This document shows, piece after piece, positions 33,441 to 47,655 of a stretch of 64,000 nucleotides of DNA. Within the stretch, counting starts at the first letter, position 1, and each line of letters opens with the position of its first letter. The DNA comes from Gymnorhina tibicen (lineage: Eukaryota; Chordata; Aves; Passeriformes; Artamidae): NCBI GenBank assembly GCA_013399875.1, contig VXAZ01004553.1, forward strand, positions 1 to 64,000, read 5' to 3'. The translations under genes were made by a program, and so were the position numbers. Below the pieces are notes generated by a model. It was not told the origin of the DNA. It saw only the letters and a list, made by a program, of their open reading frames with translations, and did not search any database.

Positions 33441-36400
33441 GAAGTGAGAGGGAGGCTGTCAGGCAGTGACTGGCACACCCCACGAACAAGGCTTCTTTAA
33501 TGCACTCTGATTCCTGGAGAGCGCTGCTCAGGCGCAGCCGTCAGGGGCCTGCCACAGGCCTGCCATGTCACGCTGTGACAGATTCATTCTCCCAAGTTTT
33601 GTCTGAAGAGTGCAGCGACTGCAGCAGGCTGGAACATGGAGGAAACTGGAAACCTTTAAAAAAAAAGGGTACAGAAATAACATATTTATCCGTCCGTGTT
33701 TATCCGTCTTGAAAACCCTTTGTGCCACCAGAAATGTGCAAAATTAGCTTTCAGCTGTCAATTAAAGCAATTCAGCTTGCTGTTACTATTGGGTAAGAAA
33801 TTGTTTGTGTTCCAGCACCGACACCAAGCAGGAGAAAAGAGATTCTGAAACTCCCTTTGTGTTCCTCAGGCTGTGTTTCCCCCTAGACCCTGGCACAGGC
33901 TTAGTTAGCCCCAGCTTGTTCTTTGCTCCTCAGAACCCCTTTCCAAGCCCTGGGAAACAGCTGAAGCACAGCACGTTCCAGCTACAACCCCACCTCACAC
34001 TTAAACTGTTATTTTTCCTACACTGCCATGTGTTCCTCATGTCAGGGCTGGAGTTAGGGCTGCTGTGAGCCATTACATGAGTTATCCTCTTCAGTCGTTG
34101 AAAAACAGCCATGGGCAAGGATATATCTTAAGCTGTTTCCTCTCTCTAAGGTCCCTTTCACACGGCTAGAGCTGGGGATTTCGCACACAAGTCCTTTCTA
34201 TTTAATTTCTAGAGAATGTTCCTTGGTATTGATTGTGTCAAGATCTCATTTTCCCTCTACTGCTTCCTAAAACTCCTTAAAAAATGCTCAAAACCCCTCC
34301 CCACTTAAGCTTCTCTTCATTTATCACAAAGTGGAATAAAGAGCATTTTTAGAACAGAATTCACAGGCTTGTGGGCATTTGACTAATACACTGAATGTAA
34401 AGAACACAGATGGGAAGATGGATTTTTGCCTGCTGTCCTCTGGTGTTTTAGCTGTGTGCACCCCAAGCAGAGCCTGTGACAGCCCTCCATGACATCAGTG
34501 CAGTACATGAGTGATACCCTGGTCCCAGGCTTGCTGAGCCACCAGGCTGAGAGCAGGAAAAGTGACTCACCGTCCTCTGATGCCTCGTGGAACCACCTCT
34601 GGTGACTGTGAAGGGAATGATCACAGTTTTTACTGACAAGGCATAGAGGAGATATGAGAAAGAAACAATCCTGCATCAGCACCAGTAGCAAGAGAGATGG
34701 CTTGCTTAATCTGCCAGTAGCCTGGGGTAGGGAATGTCACTGAAAGCTCACCTTAATAATACTGCATTTGGAGGCAAAGCCCTGTCAGTCAGCAGTCTCA
34801 TTTATGGTGTCATATCTCTAATCTAACGCTGAAGAAAAGCTTTATTAAAAGTAACTGACAATATCATTCCCCTCCTTGTCACCATCTTAGCCTGAATCCG
34901 TGCCTGTTACATGCTGACATCATCTCACTCGGGACAGCGTTTCCTGGGGAAGAAAAACTGCACCAGTGCTGCCCACACCTCTCCTTCCCCTGCCTCCCCT
35001 GGCTGTCTCTGAGCAACCACTTACAAGAACAACAGCACCAAGCCAAAATGTAGAGTTTAAGGCCTGTTTATCCATTGCTCACATAACCCCCAGTGAGGGG
35101 CTATAGCTCGGGGGTTAGCTCGGGCTTGCACCCTCCCTGCACCCAGGCTAGGCTCCCTGGCAGTTGCCCAGGTGGATTTTGGTATGGAGCTGACCTATCT
35201 CCTCCTGTCCTCGTTGGCTTGGGGCACAAATCTAGGAAATTCAGTGGAGAAAGATATCCTCGATGTTCTGTCCTGTCTTGGGAAGGCAAGTAGGAGGAAA
35301 GGTTCCCTGTCCCTTCTTTTTCCCAGCTAAAAGACAAATAGGATTTTGGCTTCACAGTCTTTACCAGTCCATGTCATTATGGATCAGGAAAGCAGCTTTC
35401 CTAGGGCAGGACATGGGTTTGCCCTCACTGCTCAAGCTGACCTGATTTTGAGCTGAGCGTGGCACAACTGAGCTGATTTTGGTGGGAGATCTGCCCAAGT
35501 GAAGAAGCTGTCGAAGCTAAAGTAGAATGGGGCCTTGGTTTACACATTCAATTTATTTGAAGCTACTTTTTAATTAACAGCAATTAAAAATTAACAGTGA
35601 TTGAAATATCAGAAGCTTTTAAATAAAAAATACAATTCCATTAGCACTAATAAATATAGCTGACAGATGAACAAGGATGAATATGAGCTGCATGGCAGAC
35701 AAGGACCTCTCCAAGTCCAAAATTTCTGTGATGTGATAGTAAGATGGTGGTTTGTCACTAGCTTGTATTTTAAACAAAAGACTCTCTTTTTGTTTGAAAG
35801 AACAATGCTTCTTTAAAGCTGATTCCAGAGTCTCACACCAGAAATGTGTTTCTTATGAGCTGAATTAATTTTTGCTGACCTTAACAAACAGTCATCAGTC
35901 ACCCAAAACATGTCCCCCAGAGAATCAAACAGCCAGCAAAACTTCACATAGCTCTAGAATTTATGTGTTTGAAGAATGCATTAAGTATTTCAAACAATTT
36001 CTAGGATGCTTTAGACCATAAAGCCTGCTTTCAACTATCATAGATCATTGGCTCTGCTTTAGAAGAAACGTTGTTTTACAGGTTTATAACTTGCCTATAA
36101 AAATGTGCTCCAGGCTAAAGCTCAGTATAAAAAGGTCTCAGCTAAAGGGTAATTTTTTTTCATTACAACTTTTTCCTACTTTGTTTAGCTTTTAAGATTA
36201 GAGCTGCCTCCAAAACTCCCCTTTCACTGTAGGATTATCACCAGTACTGGGGGTTGATTTATACTCTAAACTGCAGGGAAGGGAAAGGTATTCCAGGTTT
36301 AGAAAAAACACCACAAAACCACCAGCAAATGAACACCCCAAAAATGCTGGAATTACGAGGTTTTACACGGTCAAGGTTTTAGATTTTTAAGGTAATCTAC

Positions 36401-37448
36401 TGGAACATGTTGTTAAAAGAGCTGTGACTTAGCGTGCACTTCAGAGCGTACAAAAGGATGTAACACAATCAGTGTATTACCATTCCAGACTGGGACATCT
36501 GTAACAGAGAGCTCCATCAATGCACCTCTGCATTGCAGACAGTTTGGAGTTCCTCAAGACCTGGAAAACAACCAGCTAAAGCTGTTTGGTCTGTTCATTT
36601 CATCCGATGCAAAGTTTCGGGGTCATCCCACTGAGCGTCACTTGGGCAAGCTCAGAACTAATTTAACATTCTCAGAAGCAGAAAACATTCAGCCTAATGA
36701 TAATCAGTGAAGTCAGATCCAGAGCAAGCAATGTTCAGCAGCTTGATCTCAGTTTCATGTTCAATTATTTGGCTCATAAAAGCCAAATAGGTGTTCGCGC
36801 CTAGGGAACAGTAGGAATTATTAATATAAAGTTATATGAAACCACCATAGAAAGACAGCATTGGGATTTGCTGGGTTTTTCCCTAACAGCTGCAGAAGGG
36901 ATGTTGTTGGGAAAAGTAGACCTATGCTTTTCCCCCAGTCTTAAACCGAGTGAGTGACCCTGCTGTATTTTTGCTCAGTTTCTGGACAAGCTGAAGCAGT
37001 GCTGTTGGCTGGAGGGTACTGCAGGACCAGAATACTCGGGGGAGAACACTTGCGTCAGGGATCCTGGGCAGCCCCAGCTGCACCCTGGCTGTAACACCAC
37101 ATCCGTATCCATTTACATGGGAGGCCTTTGGGCTTACTGTTCTTTCACTGCCTGGTTGTTCTAGGCATACAGGGTAGAGTTACACTTCCTAGGAACATCA
37201 GAGATGTTGCTTCGACATTTAAGACACCCAAAGAAAACAATTCTGTTTCTAATGGTTATATAAATACTTCAAATAGTGATCAGCTTCCTGCCCTAAAAGC
37301 CTTACAAGGTTATTTTATGCTTCTTTCAGAATCGTGTGGTCATAGGTACCACACTTACAAGCTGCTATTTATATCCCCTACAGTGGTATTTCCCTGATGT
37401 TTACTACTGGCCCTGAAAGGCTTGGCAGCCCATCACACACCGTCACCA
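33441..37448. other. Gene-poor unique sequence
   Basis: No exon chain or repeat recognised. The region 34,900-35,500 is relatively GC-rich with ORFs of 66-84 codons on both strands, all without known motifs. 35,570-35,650 is very AT-rich. Confidence 0.45.
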
Positions 37449-37843
37449 TGAGCTGGGGGTGTTCAGCCTGGAGAAGAAAATGCTCCAGGGAAATCTTGCA
37501 ACACCTTCCAGTACTAAAAGGGGCTACAAGGGAGCTGGAGAGGGACTTGGGGAAAGGGCAGGTAGTGGTAGAACTAGGAAGAATGGCTTCAAACTGAAAG
37601 AGGGCAGGGTTAGATTGGATATTAGGAAGAAATCCTTCCCTGTGAGGGTGGAGAGGCACTGGCACAGGTTGTCCAGAGATATTGTGGATGCCCCATTCCT
37701 GGAAGTATTCATGGCCGTGTTGGATGGGGCTCTGAGCAACCTGGTCTAGGGAAAAGTGTCCCTGCCCATGGCAGTGTTTTGGAACTAGGTGATATTTAAG
37801 GTCCCTTCCAACCCAAACCTTTCTATGAAACAATTCTGCGACC
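37449..37843 (+). mobile_element. CR1 LINE fragment, 3' end, sense
   Basis: Starts at GAGCTGGGGGTGTTCAGCCTGG and runs through TTAGATTGGATATTAGGAAG, GAGAGGCACTGGCACAGG, GTGGATGCCCCATTCCTGG and AGGTCCCTTCCAACCC to a degenerate CTATGAAACAATTCTGCG terminus. The 5' end is truncated and the 3' end present, the usual CR1 form. The 155-codon minus ORF at 37378-37845 is its antisense translation and not a gene. Confidence 0.95.
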
Positions 37844-38159
37844 ATTTAAGTACTAACTAAAGATACAGAACAGCAATATGTTTCCATGCCTCAGTGACAG
37901 AGTGCTTATGCTTTGTCGATCAGCAATATAATGGAGACCATTGTGTACATCCAGTTTTGCCCAGTACAGTCCAAAAACCCCACAATCAAATCAGAATATA
38001 CCACAAAATCTTGTGGATAGTGTGCAAATAAAATACATAACTTTATTTAAAACTTTCTGCAGACCCATGTGATATTAACCGGCAAAACAGCACTGGTGAT
38101 GCTCCTTTTACTTTTTATATAGTCATCAAGCTTTAAGTTAATAATTATTGAAATGAACT
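37844..38159. other. Unique sequence flanking CR1
   Basis: About 300 bases with no feature recognised. Confidence 0.5.
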
Positions 38160-38710
38160 TATCAACTAAACCAATGTATTTATTATCTGTTAGTTGCTAT
38201 CCACACGTGAATGACAACAGTGATGATTTCACAAGTGGCATGTGCCACACCAGGCGGTACCTCAGGATTTACACGAAGAGGTCAACTTTGTCTTTAAGTG
38301 TTCAAGAATTATGGAAAAAATATTAAAAGTTGAAGACTACTGAAGTAGGGAAGAAGTTAGGATTTTTAGTGCCAATCCAGCTTCATTCATAAGAGTGGAA
38401 TTTGCTGGTGATGAAGGCTTTTTCTGCTTAGTGCGGAGGACTAATTCTAATCACCGGGATGAAGTCAAGCCGGAACAGCTCAGCCCCACTGTGGTGAGAA
38501 GCACTTATTTGATGGCCTATCAGAGGGAGTTCTGCAGAACCACTGCTCCCCCAGTGACAGGGCTGAGAGGATGAAGGCTCCCAGACTGAAATACACCTTT
38601 TATGCCTAATTCAATTTCTAAATCTCATCAGGAACGGGATACAAGCACAGGCTCGATTTGTGCTACGGTGAACCGAAACGCACGCTGAAAGAAATGACTC
38701 ATAGGAGAGA
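38160..38710. promoter_or_regulatory. Candidate regulatory / conserved non-coding block
   Basis: Non-repetitive sequence with a CACGTG E-box (38204-38209), a GTGGCA..TGCCAC inverted pair shortly after it, and a CGG/CCGG-containing stretch (38,430-38,490) in otherwise CpG-poor DNA. The look is of constrained non-coding sequence. There is no direct evidence. Confidence 0.2.
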
Positions 38711-41700
38711 CTCAAGGACCTGGGAGAGGTTGTAGTACTGTATCTAATTTTGGAAACACTTCATGATTTGTATCCTCTTTCAATGCCAATGGAAATAATG
38801 AAAGTTAATACCAGGTACACCAGCTAGTCCTGGCAGTTCTGACCTTTGGGAGAATGAACTTGGATTTACAGATGACAAGATTCATTGCAAGCACATCACA
38901 CCGCACTGAGCTGCTGACTTTCAGGCTTGCTAAGATTTACTGGAATACCCCAGCCCACACACCAATATTTCAGCACCCACAGGAAGGGAAGTTTTACTAA
39001 CAAATATCCCTGTCTGCAATTTTCACCAGTGATTCCCGAGACCTATCATGTTAACCAACTTGATATAAATTTGTAGCATTTTTCCTCACAGGACTCATTA
39101 GCACTGCACACTGCAAATCTAATACTGAGGCTTTTTCATTGCAGACAAATATAGTAGAAATATGAACATGAGGCAAAAATGGACCACCTGATAATAAAGT
39201 CCAGTGCAATTAAAGACTTCTGGAAAGCAAAATTAATTTAAGCACTAATCGAAGAACTTGCTTTTTTGCTGCTTCCTTTTGAAGGCACTTACCTAACTCA
39301 CCTGTCCACGTCTCTTGTAATTCTCCTTTACTCATAAAAGTTAAAAATAAATCCTGGAGGCATCCCATTTGTGAGTTGAGACATCAGCTTTCACCACACA
39401 CCTCAAGCCTTCATTTAGGAATTAGTTACTGCCTGCACATAGACATACGGGATGCTGATTGACTTCTGCAATCAATATGAACAATAAATTAGCTCTGGGC
39501 TGGATAAGCAATGCAGCACATTGAACCAGACTTCTCTGAGATGGTTTGAGAACTTTATCTCTCCCCCTTTTATTTTAAAAGCTGTTGTTCTAGCTCTCCT
39601 AGCTTCATCTCTGGCCCTTCTGGGACCTGGAGATGGAGAGATACTTCAGTTTCTGGGATTTTTTTTTGTCCCACAAAATACTGTGTTTTTCTTGACATGT
39701 GTGGACATGATGGGAAGAAGATAGATTACAACAGAGAAATGTCCCCTTTCTGCCTGCTCTCAAATCCCCTTTCTGGTTCCTAAAAACAGAACAGATGGAC
39801 AATTACACTCAAGCCAATACATTGTGCTGCTGTTCCTCTGTGTTTACCACGTATTTGATGCAGTAAATCCTGGGCACTGGCTCCTGACATCCACAGAGGT
39901 TAACTGAGAAGCCTTCCTTGCTTGCCTGTACACAGAATGTTTTTCCAGCACTTGATATCCAGAGCATCCTTCACTGACTGTACTCTGTGATCCAATGGGA
40001 AGTTCTCAACACGTTTCCTGAGTAGAGAGAAAACCCGTTTCAGTAAAAAAAAAAAAACAAACAAAAAAAAGTGCCACAGCAAAAAGCTTTTCCGCCTTCA
40101 TAATATATCACTGTAATGTTTTATTTACAACAGAATTTGTTCCAGAGACCAGTGACTAAAATATGCTGTAGGCTAAGGTCATAAATTTTCAGATCTCACC
40201 CAATGAGTTTTAAGATGTTAAGTACATTAAATTTTTAACTGAAAAGTAACTCAACTGCAATATCATAACTTGAAAAGTCCAGAAACCTTACGAAGTCCAG
40301 CCTGCATTCACTTATACTAAAAACAGAGCACTACTTATTTCTACATGTCTGAGTTTGCCTCCAGTTACCCTCACACTTCTCTTTTCTTCCAGTCAGGTAA
40401 ATTCCCTCTCACATTCAAACCCAAAAGAAGTCCCAGAACAGCAGGCAGCCTCTGAACTCCCAGGGCCAGGGGCCTCCTGCTGCCTTTAGTACCCTTTGAA
40501 TCAGATCCTGGAAGAGCCTGTGTTCAGAGATAACTTCATTTGCCACAGAGTGGCCCATAGGCCTCTAGAACCAAAGCTCTATTAAACAATCAAACCCCCC
40601 ACCCCCAACTTAATTGTCACATTTATAAGCGATATATTTTTTCATATATTAAGGCCTTTTAAAAATAATTCATAAGTATTTTAAAAATCCAATTTATATC
40701 ATTTTGAATACTGAGTAAATGTACATGTAACAATAACATATGCTGGCTTTTAATCAACAAAATATTTAATAAGCATGGTCCTAACTTTATCCAAGAAGGC
40801 TGAAACTGTTTTAATGAATCAAATCTAGAGTTAATCTGAGCCAAACTTTATTCAAGGATTTACAATAATGATAGTGCTATGAGCAATCTTTGGGTATATA
40901 AGACACAGAAAAAGTTTTTGTTACCTTTAACTGATATTTGCCTGTTTTTGCACTGCAAAAATATTCTCACAATGCCGTGGCCCCTCAGCTCTAGAACAGT
41001 GAGGAAACATTCCTGTAACAATGCTTCCAGAGTGGAATTAATAATGCTCAGCGTTTAATAACTTCCACCATTTAATAAATAATGGATAACACTTAATCCT
41101 GATTTGAATGCATGACAGAAAAGTCTCACGGGAGCCCCAGTTTGATCCAATTCATTGAGGAGCAGAATCTGCTCCTTGGAGATTGTTCCTTGATATGTCT
41201 CTCTGACTACAGGTGGCCAGGAACAGTCTCTGTACTTACTGTACTGTGCTGTTTGCACTCAGATGCAAAAATAACACTGCTTAGTCTAATCCAGCATACA
41301 GCTCGTTTATATTTTACCTCAAACCAGGCCCGTGAAAACAAAAGGATGCTGTTCTCACAATCCCCTTCGCCTCCCTTTGTCTTGTTCCGTGAGATCAATT
41401 GGCAAGCAGAGGTTGCTGCAAATATAGGCCACAGCACAACCTTATTTTCTCCCCTTCATTGTAGCTTAGAGAAACAAAAAGCTATGGCCCACAAAGGTCT
41501 TATTAATTTCCTTTATTGACTGAAACATAAGATACAAGGTGCCTCACAGCCCCTGAGCCACACAACAAAATAGATGCAAGGACCAGCAATGAGAAACACT
41601 AAGTAATGAAACAAAAGAAATTATGAAAAGTAAAGCTAAAGATCAATATGCTGTTTTTCTCAGCTTTAAAAACAGAGTCGTTTGTGCTGAATGTTTAATT

Positions 41701-43174
41701 AGCTATAGATTGCTAAAGAAGGATTCCAGACCATCTGGAGTCTATTCTGTAAGTTGATCTGGAAACCTCTAGCTCAAAAATAGTCCCTGTGGGAAGGCAC
41801 AAACATACATACCACAACCTCATCAGCAAGTTTCTGGAATATATTTTAGATAAAAATATGCCATCTTTATGTCCTGGGAAACCTGAGATGAAAAATAAAA
41901 GAACCCAAATACCAAAGTACTAGAAACAATTGGAGAAGCAAGGTGTCATTTCTTAAAGGAGCAACAGGAGGGAGGTTAATACCAAAAAGCCTGATGAGCA
42001 GCTTTAGCTTCTAAAAGATGCATTTCATTAAAAGATGCAATTATTCATTATTCATGAATAATTGTCAGATAATCACCCAGATGATAAATATACATCTGCT
42101 GAGCTTTTACAGGGAGCTTAAAGTAAGAGTTACAATCTAGCAGAGGAACAGGAGCCCCCATTGCACTGGGAGGACAGGGAAATTGGAGCACCACACAGAA
42201 ACTGAACAAAAGCTGTCTTAAAGTAGAACTTGGAATGATGGCATAGCTAATAGCTATAAATACAGAACATGCTGATGTATGAAACATGGTTTTTAAATAC
42301 AGCTTTAACCAGAACGGAAAAGAAAGGCAAGTCTTGACAAAGACTTTGGTCACCATCAGCAGTACAAAGAAAACTGAAATAATTCTAGACAGTGACTAGT
42401 GAAAGACTTTTATTTTTATATTTAAATCAGGTTGGATCAGACTAAAAGGCTTCCTCCCTGTTTCTGTGACAGGAATAGAACAATTAGCAGGTGTGTCTTG
42501 GAATGAGAAACCAGTCTGTGTACAACACTTGAATTACAGTCCAATGGTGCAGCGTCTCCAAGGGCAAACAGCACATAATGTTCTGGAGATGGCAGAAGAG
42601 GTCCTTAGCAAGCAGCTGAAAATCAGTCTGCATAAGAGATCTTTGCCCCTAAGAATCAGAGCAAACCTTTCCAGAGTGCATTTCCTGTTTTTTAACAAAG
42701 ATGGTATCCCAGGAATCTAAAGAATAGGACTGGAAGCAGAATTTGATTCAGTTGGGCATCGAGAAGGGTTTCCACAGAGAAAGTTAATGACAAAGAAAAG
42801 CTATAAAATGTGAACTGCCTGAGTATTTAAAAAACAAGATGCAGTCTGGAAATCATAAATGTATCTCCAACCTGGCCATGACTGAGGAATACAATCAGGG
42901 AGGGATTACCAGAGGGAGTCCTAGGCAAACTTTCCATCCTCTTTCCTTCACAAGCACAGCCCGTGCTCGCAGCACAAAATACAGATGTGGGGACATATTT
43001 TCCCTTTCAGACAGGGACTCCATCTGGCTCTGCACATGGTGACAAAGAGTATGTCAAGCATGAAACACATTTCCCTATAACCCCAGGTATGTTGTGAAGT
43101 ACAAATGTGGTATTTGGAGCTCTCCAAGAACTAGGAGAACTGCTTCTAGTGAAACCTCAAACTAAAATGTCAGG

Positions 43175-43195
43175 AAAACAAACAAACAAACAAAA
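43175..43195. repeat. (AAAC)n microsatellite
   Basis: About five AAAC units. A similar AAAC/AAAT run is at 54481-54508. Confidence 0.93.
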
Positions 43196-45085
43196 CTATG
43201 AAAAAACTGGGACTCTTAGGTCATTGGCTTCTTGACTCACTTTTGAATCTTGGGAGAAATGGTTTGTTGATTTTAGAATTTCTGCATCTATCTACACATA
43301 TTACCATTTTAGCAAGCTAAATTGATATAATCATATGGCTTAAAGCGAAAGTGGCACTAGCAAAACCTGCTAAGACAGTAAAATAGAAACCCCCTAAAAA
43401 TTTATCTCAGAGTGATCCCAGACATTTTCTCAAGCCATATAATTTTTTCCCCTAAACATTTTTTATAGATTTCCTGGGGGAATCCAGAAGGTAGAAAGAC
43501 CATCCTCTGCCTGTTTTAAATAATTTTAAATAATTTAACCCCCCTGGACAGTGCTGTATTTGACCTTTGTCCATGGAGAAAACTTCTAACCTTTTCAGTA
43601 GAATTAGATGATAGAATATTTTGTAAAGTTATCACAGGGTGAAAATCTAAAGGTTTTGGGTTTATTAGTGTAGCAAATAGATAAAGAACAAAAAACTCCA
43701 AAATGGAGGATTGCTGTAGTTTCTAAGTTTCTTCTACTTCTTCTATCCCTCCATGTTCTGCAGTAAAAGCAGTTTCAAAGGATTGGATGAAAAATTCCGC
43801 AGTTCCGGTGGGCATTTGTTAAGTATTGGTAGATAAATGAAAATATCTTTCATTTTAAGTCCTTATTGGGTAATTTACCTTTAAAAGGCCGTGTTATCTT
43901 GATTCTGCGGACATTCAGAGGACATTTTAAGAACATTCAGAACTCTCTGGACTCTCTGCTATATTCCTTGCTCTAGTCTTAACTTCTCTGATAAGACTTA
44001 ATAAACTATCTGAAAGCAGAGAGCACTGGATGTCTCATTAGTATTTGGGATTCCTGGCAAGGATCTCAAATCCTCCCTCATCAGGGGAGGTCTGGTTTAA
44101 AGCACAGCAAACCAACAGGTGGGATTCAAAACAGAATCCCACAATTTCCTGTGCTTACAATGGACCTGCTTTTGAAACACCTCAGCCTCTGCAAATATAC
44201 GTTCTGTTCCAAAAGAAAGAAAAATAGAGGCCAAAACTCATCACCCAAGTAACAGAAATGCAAGAGCATGAGAAATGCAAGAGTCTTGTATGTGCAAGAG
44301 TATGAGATAAACAATACTATTTCACTTGTTTACCCTCATCTCTCTGGTTTGTTTTCTCATTATAGAAATCACAAACAGGCAAAGACACTGTGACAAATCC
44401 AGCCACTGGGAACAACTTCCAAATACTCCGTGCTCAGAAACAGTCAGTCACTTAACAGAGACCAGGCATAGGATATTTACTTTTTATTCCTACCAGATGA
44501 AACTGAGCTTCTACCTAAAACTGTGTCTGTGCTTAGGAAGCTGGAGTGAAAAGATCCCTGCTTTAAAAGGGTGAATGAAATTTACTGCTGCCACTTATGA
44601 ATTCAAATACTTAGAATTGTCCATTAAGGTATATTTGAGCATACAAAAATGTCCTCAGCCTTCATTAGGTTCTATTAAATTTTATCTGCTTGCAAATGCA
44701 TCTCTGTGGCTTTTGCAGCTCTGGCATGCACTGGAAGGGGTGGCAACACTCCCATGATCCAAGCTCACACTCCCTTTGGCTGTAGTAAAAATAATGGACA
44801 GGCAGCCACAAAATGCAGGTATCATCCTGCCAGAGCTTCCAGTGATATAAACCACAAGAACAAAGCTCTGGGAGCATCCTTACAGCTCAGAGTATCTCGG
44901 CACTTCTGTGATAAACTCTGAGCTACATCAGCAATGCTGAACTGCGAGGGGTTCCAGCTTCCTCTGCAGGACGGGCTGGATGTAACTTCTTACACACAGT
45001 GGGAGAGCCTCAAATAAACCAGATTGTTTGACTCTGACCATGAAAAAAGAACATACAGGTATTTCCAGGACATGGGATTTGGAGG

Positions 45086-45129
45086 GAGAAGCTGCTCCTT
45101 TGGAGGGAGCGAGAAGCTGCTCTCTTTGG
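45086..45129. repeat. Two-copy 25-bp tandem duplication
   Basis: GAGAAGCTGCTCCTTTGG and GAGAAGCTGCTCTCTTTGG begin 25 bases apart (45086 and 45111), separated by AGGGAGC. Confidence 0.88.
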
Positions 45130-47047
45130 CTGCAAACATCCTGCAAACTAAGGTGTTTTCATAACAAATGAAATGACAGTTGTTCTGGGCAATTATGTCC
45201 ACACACATCCTCAGCAGATGGCCAAGGCATCTGCACTGGTTTAAACCTGCTTCAGAATTCTAACAGGTTCCCTTGATGGATGTGCATTCTTCCCTCGCCT
45301 TTGGCACGCTAATTTCATCACTCCCAGCAAAGGTTTTACTCAGCACTTATGGACACGCCACGACTTGACAGCTATACAATTTACTCTCACTAACAGCAAA
45401 ACAAAAGGCACTTACGTCCCATTATCCTTACCAAAGCCCCTCCTGGCCCAAGATCGTAGGAGCATTGAAATTTCTATTTTGCTGCAAAAGAGCAAACTGA
45501 AAACTGACTATTTTTCCTTCTTTTGAAAGGATCTTGGTGCTTGATTTAAGGACCACTTCTCTTTTGTAAGGCAGCTGGTGCAGCCCAGCATTAATGACTG
45601 GTGCAGGGCATTTCCTCACAGACATCTCACACTGGTTTCTGTATGACAAACAGCCAGGTCCTGGGCGGGACCTTTACAACTAAACAACAGCAGCAGAGAA
45701 AACCAGACCAAGTTCTTTGCACAACGTGATGATGTGGCTCAGACTGTCTGTGGAGCAGCTCTCATTTTCATCAGCAGAAAAGGTAATCTTGTGCTTTTAG
45801 CCAGAGGACAGCCACAGGATTGTGTATTCAATGGACTAAATAATTCCAACAGTACTGCTGGTTCATTCTGTACTGAAAAGGACATTTTTGCAGGAGACAT
45901 CTTCCCAAATCTACTATTCACCTGGGTCCCTAAGGCAAAGGTGCATTTCCATTTATTGTATAACAGCAGGTAGTGAATAATCTCCCTCTCCACTCACTAG
46001 GCTCATTGTATTTTGAAATAAATTAAAACGAAACTGTGAGAATCTATCAGTCTTATAAACAGGCTTTTTCCTGTTTCAGTGATAGGTAGATGAATAGTGC
46101 ATTTATCCTGGGAAAATTTACTTCTCTCATTTAATCTTAGCACTCTCTCAATACACCTTTCTTTCCTTAAGATATGATCCAAACCCTACTAAAATTAATA
46201 GAAGAGGTTTTCATTGACCTCAGCAAGCTTTGAATCAGACCTGTAAATTAGAGTCTGACCCCTTTCATAGAATTTATGATCTTTACAGCCTATCCCTGTG
46301 AAATTAGGACATAGTGGACTCTGTGCTTTATGCATCTTAAAATAACTGCCAACAGATAGTGCAAACTATGCTGTTCATTTAAGCATATCCTTGAACCCTG
46401 GCTATTTGTCTAATTTTACTCCAACTGACTCCTTGCCCCTGATTAAGCTTCCTTCATCACAGTAGTTCTAGGCCACCTGTCTTGCTGTCAGGTTAGGAAG
46501 CTCAGGCATGAGAGAAAAGGAGGAGCTGTTTGGCCACGTAATCTCATATTAATAATTTAAAATAGAGCTTTAGCAAGTTTTTCTGATACCATATGAAAGG
46601 AAGTATGAGATGAATGGTTAGCAGCAGTCATCCTTGACTATTATAACATAGAGCATGTAGTTAATATTTAAAGAATATACACATCCATATGCAGGGAGAA
46701 ATAATGTTTGAAGTAGAACTGAATTTTTCCCTCACTCATTGCAGTTCATCCATAACCTCAGTTTATGCCAGACTCAGTGATCCCATCCTCACTTCAAACT
46801 GAAGTGACCAGTCAAACATGACATACCAGCCCCTCAGCTTCACCATTCAAATACTGATTTAAGCAAATACCCCACCAGCAACAATTTTCTCAGAGTTAAA
46901 GTTCTTGCTTTGTCATCAGTTTCCGAAGAACAGAAGTCTCAAGGAAGGAGATAAATCATTAGCCTGCACCTTCAAACTATCAGGAGAAGAATGCTGCAAT
47001 CCCAGGCTAGGTCCACCTTGAGCAGGAGCAGCTGGTTCAGTACTCTA

Positions 47048-47655
47048 ACCCTAGAATCACAGAATATCCCGAGTTGGAAGGGACCCACAAGGATCATCAA
47101 AGTCCAACTCCTGGCCCTGCACAGGATACCTCAAGAATCACAGTATGTGCCTGAGAGCATTGTCCAAACACTTCCTGAGCTCTGTCAGGCTGATGCTGTG
47201 ACCACTTCCCTGGGGAGCCTGTTCCAGTGCCCAGCCATCCTCTGGGGAAAAACTTGTTCCTGATGTCCAACCTAAACCACTCCTGACACAGATTTATGCC
47301 CTTCCCTCAGGTCCTGTCACCTGTCAGTAGATTAAAAAGATCAATGCCTGCCCCTCCTCTTCCCCTTGTGAGGAAGCTGGAGACAGCAATGAGGCCTCCC
47401 CTCAGTCTCCTCCAGGCTGAACAGACCAAGTGCCCACAGCTGTTCCTCGTACGGCTTCCCCTCCAGGCCCTTCTCCATCCTCATGACCCTCCTTTGGACA
47501 CTCTCTAATGGCTTCATGTCTTTTTTTGTTGTTGCACCCAAAACTGCCCCCAGGACTCAAGGTGAGGCTGCCCCAGCCCAGAGCAGAGCAGGACAGTCCC
47601 TCCCTTGCCTGGACAATGATGCTGTGCCGGATGCCTCCAGGACAGGGGACACTCC
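47048..47655 (-). mobile_element. CR1 LINE copy, 3' end, antisense
   Basis: Left end carries the 3' terminus (AGAATCACAGAATATC, GTTGGAAGGGACC, GTCCAACTCC). It continues with GACCACTTCCCTGGGGAGCC, CTGATGTCCAACCTAAACC, CCTCCAGGCTGAACAG, CTCCATCCTCATGACC and AACTGCCCCCAGGACTC to about CCGGATGCCTCCAGGAC. This is the avian CR1 subtype with the CCCTGCACAGGA spacer near its 3' end. It is 5'-truncated and non-coding. The 70-135-codon ORFs over it are artefacts. Confidence 0.94.

Larger units (their letters stand above)
38711..47047. other. Gene-poor unique sequence
   Basis: No gene or repeat family recognised over 8.3 kb. Minor items are a 16-bp palindrome ATTATTCATGAATAAT at 42047-42062, an (AAAC)n run at 43175-43195, and a two-copy 25-bp tandem duplication at 45086-45129. 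ORFs of 84-135 codons (for example 41112-41519 and 42466-42720) lack recognisable domains. Confidence 0.45.

Noticed and set aside
37378..37845. 155-codon minus ORF
   Set aside because: It is the antisense of a CR1 3' end; the codons follow the repeat consensus.
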